Of a stretch of 64,000 nucleotides of DNA, positions 59,075 to 64,000 are shown one piece after another. The notes under the pieces are model-generated. The model was not told the DNA's origin and made no database searches. It saw only the letters and a program-made list of their open reading frames with translations. The position numbers were made by a program, and so were the translations under genes. Position 1 is the stretch's first letter. Every line of letters starts with the position of its first letter. The DNA is taken from contig NZ_CP013255.1 of the NCBI RefSeq assembly GCF_001482365.1, positions 49,211 through 113,210 of the forward strand, read 5' to 3'. Source of the stretch: Kocuria flava (GTDB lineage Bacteria; Actinomycetota; Actinomycetes; Actinomycetales; Micrococcaceae).

Positions 59075-60739
59075 TTACTTCACCGACTTGGAGCGGGCGA
59101 CCCGGCGGGCCTTGAGCGTGGCCCGGCCCTGGGCCAAAGCCTCCAGATCCTCTTGCGCCATGCCGAGCCCGTCGACGAGCAGGACCTGGTCGACCAGGGC
59201 GGTGGCCCGGCCCCGCTCCCCGTCCTCTAGCAGGGCGGTGACCTTCGGTTTGATCGCCAGCAACGCTTCCCGGTGCTCCTCCAGCAGGTCGGGGGAGGGG
59301 ACGTGCCACCGGTCGGCTTCGCGGGGTTCGATCTTGAGCATCCCGCCCCCGTAGGCCCGGCCCACGGTTTCCGCGCTTAGGGAGGTGACCGTGTTCAGCG
59401 CGGCCAAGGGCAGCAGCTCCTGTCCCAACTGGTGGTAGGGGTCGGCGAGGTAGACCCCGTGTACGGAGTTCAGATGCCGCACCCGGGCGGTGTTGGTGGC
59501 CAGCTGCGGTATGTCGGCGTTCATGTAGGTCAGGAACAGGTCCGGGGCCTCCAGCAGGGGGGTGCGCCACCACGGGGTGCGGACCCGGCACTTATAGGCC
59601 TGATCCACCCCGGCGGCCTCCCCAGCGGTGATCTTCACCTTCGCCGCCGCCGAGGGGTTGACCCCGGGGTGGAAGAGGTAGGTGGCGGAGCCGTTCTGGG
59701 TGAGTTTCTTTAACCGGGCCGGGGTCAGGGCCAGGTGGCGCAGGTGGCTGGAGCCCGGTGGGGAGATCCGCACGACCTCCCCGCGTCCCAGGCCGAGCTC
59801 GGCGACCTCCTCGGCGGTCATGGTGAAGTACCGGTTCCCACCGGTCACCGCCCCGAGGCTGGTCTTACCCCACATCCGCAGTTCGGTGAAGGCAGGGGAG
59901 TCGGCCACGGTGTGGAACAGGGCGCTGGCGATCGGGGAGACCATCGCGGCCGTCCACTTCTCCCCGGTGCTGGTCGGCACCCAGGTGGCCGGGGCCCCGA
60001 GATGGGCCAGATCCGCGGCGTTGTGAGCGTGGAAGAGCTGGAACCGGTCCGTGGGTCCCTGGCCCCAGCCGCTGGCCAGCAGCAGCACGACTTCTTCCTG
60101 GACCGTGGGAAAGACCCGTTCGGAGAACAGCACCAGGTCGACCTCGGCGAAGTTCTCCATCAAAAAGGACCGGACCGGGGCGGCATAGTTGGTCGACAGC
60201 AGCTCGGCCGGCAGCACCAGCCCCAGCTTGCCGCCCGTGCGCAGGAACGCGGTGGAGTGGGCGACGAACGCCGCCCAGGACGAGGCGAGCTCGGACAGCT
60301 CCACCCCGGCGGCCGCAGCAGCGGCACGGGAGGCGGCCCGGGAGGCCCCGGCGTGGGCCTGGTAGCGGATGTAGGGGGGATTGCCGATCACCGCATCAAA
60401 GCGCGGGGAGGCCGGCACCTCGAAGAAGTCCGAGGCCTCCAGGTGGGCCTGTACCCCGTGATCGGCCAGGAACTCGCGGGCGAAGGCGGCCGAGGACTCG
60501 TGCAGCTCCACCCCGACCAGCTCCACCGTCCCGCCTATCTCCTGGGCGCGGGTGGCTGCGGAGAGCAGGAACGCTGCTTCCCCGGCGGCCGGCTCCAGCA
60601 CCGCCTCGGTGGTCTCATCAATGGCCCACTGGGCGATGAAGTCCACGATCGCACCCGGGGTGAAGAACGCCCCCCGAGCCTTGCGGAGATCGACGGTGTC
60701 CCCGTCACGCAGTACATCAAGAGCCACAGCTTCGGTCAT
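59075..60739 (-). CDS. N6-adenine DNA methyltransferase (type II R-M)
   Basis: 554 residues. Motif X/I region GAFFTPGAIVDFIAQWAIDE and VLEPAAGEAAFLLSAATRAQ; motif IV FDAVIGNPPYIRYQ, the NPPY of N6-adenine methyltransferases (gamma class); then a long target-recognition C-terminal half (for example KCRVRTPWWRTPLLEAPDLF). It protects host DNA at the site cut by the 58163 nuclease, which follows directly. A protein of this size could carry its own specificity domain. Full length. Confidence 0.88.
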   Translation of the reverse strand: MTEAVALDVLRDGDTVDLRKARGAFFTPGAIVDFIAQWAIDETTEAVLEPAAGEAAFLLSAATRAQEIGGTVELVGVELHESSAAFAREFLADHGVQAHLEASDFFEVPASPRFDAVIGNPPYIRYQAHAGASRAASRAAAAAAGVELSELASSWAAFVAHSTAFLRTGGKLGLVLPAELLSTNYAAPVRSFLMENFAEVDLVLFSERVFPTVQEEVVLLLASGWGQGPTDRFQLFHAHNAADLAHLGAPATWVPTSTGEKWTAAMVSPIASALFHTVADSPAFTELRMWGKTSLGAVTGGNRYFTMTAEEVAELGLGRGEVVRISPPGSSHLRHLALTPARLKKLTQNGSATYLFHPGVNPSAAAKVKITAGEAAGVDQAYKCRVRTPWWRTPLLEAPDLFLTYMNADIPQLATNTARVRHLNSVHGVYLADPYHQLGQELLPLAALNTVTSLSAETVGRAYGGGMLKIEPREADRWHVPSPDLLEEHREALLAIKPKVTALLEDGERGRATALVDQVLLVDGLGMAQEDLEALAQGRATLKARRVARSKSVK

Positions 60740-61036
60740 GGGTTCATCCTAGGGCGGCTCCCCGTCACGCTTAGCCAGCGGCGATGGTGACCCCACTCGG
60801 GTCGTCCATCGGGAAGCCGACCTTGTCAGTCCGAGGCGATATTTCGGGGTCATAGAGATGGGGGCGAAACGATGTAGGAGAACGCACAGGGCAACAGCTC
60901 CTGTGGTTAGGGCAGCCCAGGTGCTGCGAAACCTCTTGACCAGGGATAGTTCGTCTCCTGTGCGGCGTCATAGATGTTGGTTCTGAGGATCGACTTGGTA
61001 TGTGCGGAAGTGAACACGGTTAATTGAGGGATAACA
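60740..61036. other. Intergenic region left of ISL3
   Basis: About 300 bp. It ends with the duplicated target GGATAACA. No supported gene; the R-M promoter should lie near 60740-60800. Confidence 0.4.
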
Positions 61037-62479
61037 GGCCCTTCACAGATGAGCATGGGCAGCCGGGGGCGCGCGGGCTTCTCGAGGGGTGTGTTGTGAG
61101 GGCTGGGTAGAGGTCGAGGCCTCCAGGATGGGTAGCGACCAAGCAACCTGATCCATGAAGGCCTCGACGTGTCTCATGCTATCTGCGCGCCCGCGTGCGC
61201 GCTCTTCGACCTGTCCGACGTCCACGTCCTGGCCGTCGAGCGTGGTCCGCGCTCGTTCACTCTGGTGGTGGAGACCGTGGCGACGCTGGTGGGCTGCCCC
61301 TCCTGCGCGGTGCTCGCCACCGGGCACGGCCGGCGGCAGGTCCTGCTCCACGACCTGCCCTGCGCTGGGGTGCCGGTGCGGGTTCGCTGGCGCAAGCGGA
61401 TCTACCGCTGCCTCGAGGACGCCTGCGGGCTCACGACGTTCAGCGAGGTCCACGATCTGGCCGCGCCGCGGGGCAAGCTCACCACCCGCGCGATCGCCTG
61501 GGCCGTGGCCCAGCTGCGCTCCCACGACATCGCGGTCTCGGCCCTGGCGGAGATGCTCGGGGTCGCCTGGAACACCGTCTGGGACGCCGTCGCCCCGGCC
61601 ATCGAGGACCAGTTGGCCGCGGAGGATCGGCTGGCCGGGGTCAGCGCCTTGGGTGTGGACGAGCACGTCTGGCGCCATGTGGGTCCGCCCGGCACCGGGC
61701 TGGTCACCGGGATCGTGGACCACTCCCGCGGTGAGGACGGACGGCCCCGAGCCAGGCTGCTGGACTTGGTCAAGGGTCGCACCGGCGCCGCCTACGGCGA
61801 CTGGCTCACCGAGCAGGGGCCGAGGTTCACGAGCGGGATCCGCACCGCGACCCTGGACCCGTTCCACGGCTACGCCAACGCCATCCGCGACGAGCTCCCG
61901 GAGGCCATCACGGTGCTCGACGCGTTCCACGTGGTCAAGCTCGGCGGACAGGTCGTCGACGAGGTGCGCCGCCGCGTGCAGCAGGACACCCTGGGCCACC
62001 GGGGCCGGGCCGGGGACCCGCTCTACGGGATCCGCCGTACCTTGCAGATCGGCGCCGAGCACCTCACCGCCAAGCAGATCACCCGCCTGAACGCGAAGCT
62101 GGTGGCTGGGGACCCGCACCATGAGGTGACCTTGGCCTGGCACTGCTACCAGAAGCTGCGCGCCGTCTACCACGCCCGCCCCGAGCAAGGGCGCCGGCTC
62201 GTTGCCGAGATCCTCGCCGCGTTCCCCACCTGCCCGATCCCGGAGATCGCCCGGCTCGGGCGGACCCTGCGGAGGTGGCGGTCGGCGATCCTGGCCTACT
62301 TCGACACCGCCGGCGCCTCGAACGGCCCCACCGAGGCGATCAACGGGGTCATCGAGACGATGCGCAGGGTCGCCCGCGGCTTCCGGAATTTCGACAACTA
62401 CCGGCTACGTGCCCTGCTCGCCGCCGGCGGCCACCGGCCCTGGCGAAAGGCTCCTACCCATGCTCATCTGTGAAGGGCC
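61037..62479 (+). mobile_element. ISL3-family element with 23-bp inverted repeats
   Basis: 1443 bp. Terminal repeats of 23 bp are perfect (61037-61059 and 62457-62479, beginning GGCCCTTCACAG). Flanking 8-bp target duplication GGATAACA / GGATAACC (61029-61036, 62480-62487) with one mismatch. One transposase gene. It sits between the R-M genes and the GIY-YIG gene in the defence island. Confidence 0.93.
61169..62473 (+). CDS. ISL3-family transposase
   Basis: 434 residues. N-terminal zinc-binding part (CPSCAVLATGH, RCLEDACGLTTF), HTH (SALAEMLGVAWNTVWDAVAP), DDE core with Asp in VSALGVDEHVWRHVG, Asp in ITVLDAFHVVKLGGQVVDEV and Glu in ASNGPTEAINGVIETMRRVA. Intact; its stop lies inside the right inverted repeat. 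Confidence 0.95.
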   Translation: MSHAICAPACALFDLSDVHVLAVERGPRSFTLVVETVATLVGCPSCAVLATGHGRRQVLLHDLPCAGVPVRVRWRKRIYRCLEDACGLTTFSEVHDLAAPRGKLTTRAIAWAVAQLRSHDIAVSALAEMLGVAWNTVWDAVAPAIEDQLAAEDRLAGVSALGVDEHVWRHVGPPGTGLVTGIVDHSRGEDGRPRARLLDLVKGRTGAAYGDWLTEQGPRFTSGIRTATLDPFHGYANAIRDELPEAITVLDAFHVVKLGGQVVDEVRRRVQQDTLGHRGRAGDPLYGIRRTLQIGAEHLTAKQITRLNAKLVAGDPHHEVTLAWHCYQKLRAVYHARPEQGRRLVAEILAAFPTCPIPEIARLGRTLRRWRSAILAYFDTAGASNGPTEAINGVIETMRRVARGFRNFDNYRLRALLAAGGHRPWRKAPTHAHL

Positions 62480-62517
62480 GGATAACCTCCCGCGCCCCCT
62501 GACCGAAGGGCCCTCCC

Positions 62518-63951
62518 ATGGATTCCCCCCGCACACCTTCTCAGCGTTCTGCCCTGCCCAAGTCGTTCCAGTGGGTGCTGTGGCTGACGCTGCTTGCCCT
62601 ATTCCTCGGCACGGCCACCGGCCCAGGCCTACTACTGGTGGTGCCGTTCCTGGCCTGGTTCGGATACAAGGCCTACCGGGACTACCAAGAGCTGGCCGGC
62701 GCCCCGGCCGACGGGTTCGGCATCAACCCGCCCAACGCCTACCGCCACCCGCACGCGAGGATCCCCGAGGTGCCGGTGCACGGGCTGCGCATCTTCGCCC
62801 AGGAGGTCGTAGCCACCAACACCCAGCTGCTCGATGACCTCCACCGTGTCGGGGCCATGGACGTGCTCACCAAGGAACAGGCCGCCCGGGACGCCGACGC
62901 GGCCCGCTTGCGGATGAGCGCCGAGGTACGGACTCTCCAGGAGGAGAAACGGGCCCTTCAGGCCCAGATCGTGGATGTGCGCGAGGTCGCCGAGGTCCAT
63001 AACGTCGGGTACTACGACTTCGAGCACCCGGCCGAGGCCTCAGTGAAGCTGGCCGGGGAGCTCGATCAGGTCCGGCGGCAGATCAAGGACGCGATCCGGG
63101 CCAAGACCGCGGTCCGATCGGTCACCGGGTTCACCTTCAACAACTCCGAGAAGGAAGGAACCAAGTTCGTCCGCGACCTCACCAAGCTGCTGCTGCGGGC
63201 CTACAACGCCGAGGCCGAGAACTGCGTGAAGACCGCCCGGGCCGGCAACTACCACGTGGCTCAGAACCGGCTGGAGAAGGCCCGCGAGCAGATCCGCAAG
63301 GCCGGTGCCATGATCGGCCTCGACGTCACCGAGTCCTTCCATCGGCTGCGGCTGCGCGAGATCGAGCTGGCCACCCTGCACCTCCAAGCCGTGGCCGCGG
63401 CCAAGGAGGAAGAACGCGCCCGCCGCGAGGAGGCCCGCGAAGCCGCCCGCGCGTTGAAAGAGCTGGAGGCGGCCAAGGCCAGACAGCAGAAAACGGTGGA
63501 CCATCACCTCAACGTGCTGGCCAAACTCGAGGAGACCGGCGACACGGAAGGCATGGAGCGGGTGCGGGAGCAGCTGGCCGAGGCCCAGGCCGCCCTGGCC
63601 GATGTCGACAACCGGCTGGCCAACACCCGCGCCGGCTACGTGTACGTGATCTCCAACCTCGGGTCCTTCGGGGAGCGGATGGTGAAGATCGGCATGACCC
63701 GACGCCTGGACCCGATGGACCGGGTCAAAGAGCTCGGCGACGCCTCGGTGCCGTTCAACTTCGACGTCCACGCCCTGTTCTTCTCCCAGGACGCCGTGGG
63801 CGTGGAAACCATGCTCCACCAGCACTTCGCCCACCAACGGGTCAACCGGGTGAACCTGCGCCGGGAGTACTTCTACGCCACCCCTGACGACGTCCGCACC
63901 GCCCTAGCTGTAAGAGGGCATGACGTTATTGGCAGGGGCCGGGACGCGTGA
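62518..63951 (+). CDS. DUF4041/T5orf172 protein with GIY-YIG-like domain, C-terminus replaced by an IS end
   Basis: 477 residues from ATG 62518. Two hydrophobic stretches at the N-terminus (VLWLTLLALFLGTATGPGLL, LVVPFLAWFGYKAY), then a helical/coiled-coil DUF4041 region with a conserved-looking VHNVGYYDFEHPAEASVKLA and VTGFTFNNSEKEGTKFVRDL, a long coiled coil (~280-365), and the GIY-YIG-like AGYVYVISNLGSFGERMVKI, GMTRRLDPMDRVKELGDASV. From residue ~463 the normal ending is lost: the frame enters the repeated IS-like end and stops after RGHDVIGRGRDA. Probably a defence protein; whether the altered tail matters is unknown. Confidence 0.82.
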   Translation: MDSPRTPSQRSALPKSFQWVLWLTLLALFLGTATGPGLLLVVPFLAWFGYKAYRDYQELAGAPADGFGINPPNAYRHPHARIPEVPVHGLRIFAQEVVATNTQLLDDLHRVGAMDVLTKEQAARDADAARLRMSAEVRTLQEEKRALQAQIVDVREVAEVHNVGYYDFEHPAEASVKLAGELDQVRRQIKDAIRAKTAVRSVTGFTFNNSEKEGTKFVRDLTKLLLRAYNAEAENCVKTARAGNYHVAQNRLEKAREQIRKAGAMIGLDVTESFHRLRLREIELATLHLQAVAAAKEEERARREEAREAARALKELEAAKARQQKTVDHHLNVLAKLEETGDTEGMERVREQLAEAQAALADVDNRLANTRAGYVYVISNLGSFGERMVKIGMTRRLDPMDRVKELGDASVPFNFDVHALFFSQDAVGVETMLHQHFAHQRVNRVNLRREYFYATPDDVRTALAVRGHDVIGRGRDA

Positions 63952-64000
63952 GGCCGGGGGATGATCGCCACAGGCGACCCCGATCGCGTCCCGGCGGGCC
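63909..64000 (+). mobile_element. Partial IS481-like element at window edge
   Basis: The first 35 bp (starting TGTAAGAGGGCATG) are identical to 5540-5574. The preceding six bases, CCTAGC, include CTAG, the favoured core of IS481 targets (NCTAGN). The sequence beyond 63943 differs from the mini-element, so this is presumably the end of a longer element whose transposase lies outside the window. Confidence 0.5.

Noticed and set aside
5540..63950. Integrative element with attL/attR at the 36-bp repeats
   Set aside because: No phage-type integrase is in the interval, and the 6-bp duplication around the left copy points to transposition; kept only as an alternative in the findings.
1..64000. CRISPR arrays, tRNA or rRNA genes
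   Set aside because: No regular spacer-repeat series and no recognisable tRNA or rRNA segments were found by eye.

Overview
The window is a GC-rich (roughly two thirds G+C) actinobacterial sequence that looks like a large conjugative plasmid, probably from Micrococcaceae or a close relative. The evidence is a SCO6880/TrbL-type transfer cluster, plasmid partition and replication genes, an Lsr2 silencer, a DUF4193 protein, a GAF-ANTAR regulator, and many GTG/TTG starts with 4-bp ATGA/GTGA overlaps. The family placement is inference; the plasmid nature rests on the gene content. No relaxase, VirD4 coupling protein, tRNA, rRNA or CRISPR array was seen.

Layout. 0-9.3 kb is a transfer region: a minus-strand operon (VirB4-like ATPase, SCO6880-like, TrbL-like, a membrane-anchored protein, a pilin-like protein, a broken DUF6668-like gene) diverges from a plus-strand operon (HTH protein, ParA-like ATPase, lytic transglycosylase/M23 peptidase, lipoprotein). 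9.4-34 kb is accessory: a RES/Xre toxin-antitoxin pair, a DUF3800-like protein, a SpoIIAA-like protein, a MarR regulator, DUF4193, an ABC-2 exporter, an IS256 copy, a GAF-ANTAR regulator, small paralogous proteins, a histidine kinase, a surface protein, a MacB-type ABC pair, GlgC, a second IS256 copy and a PRC-barrel/DUF2382 stress protein. 34-47 kb holds an IS21 element that splits a membrane-protein gene, a run of unrecognised genes (HEPN-like, trypsin-like protease), a serine recombinase, a VOC protein and a membrane protein/winged-helix pair.

47-49.6 kb is an XRE / PAP2 / MAB_1171c-like / ImmA-type metallopeptidase operon. Its promoter region carries the same 14-bp palindrome as the divergent promoter of the transfer region, which suggests an ImmR/ImmA-like switch for conjugation. 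49.6-55 kb is the replication and partition core: an RHH protein, a putative Rep, a Y-family polymerase fragment, repeat arrays built on a GGTAC core, an intact ParA/small-partner pair with a partly duplicated 3' end, and a second, 5'-truncated ParA with its partner. 55.4-63.95 kb is a defence island: Lsr2 beside an AT-richer Kiwa locus (kwaA, kwaB) that overlaps a nuclease-like third gene, a type II restriction-modification pair, an ISL3 element and a DUF4041/GIY-YIG protein.

Mobile elements were delimited from the sequence. Both IS256 copies have perfect 8-bp target duplications. The IS21 element has a 4-bp duplication, and removing it restores one continuous reading frame. The ISL3 element has 23-bp inverted repeats. 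A 49-bp mini-element with a 6-bp duplication interrupts the DUF6668-like gene, and its first 35 bp recur at the right edge, where they truncate the GIY-YIG gene. The window is a mosaic of at least two replicon backbones with defence and stress cargo.
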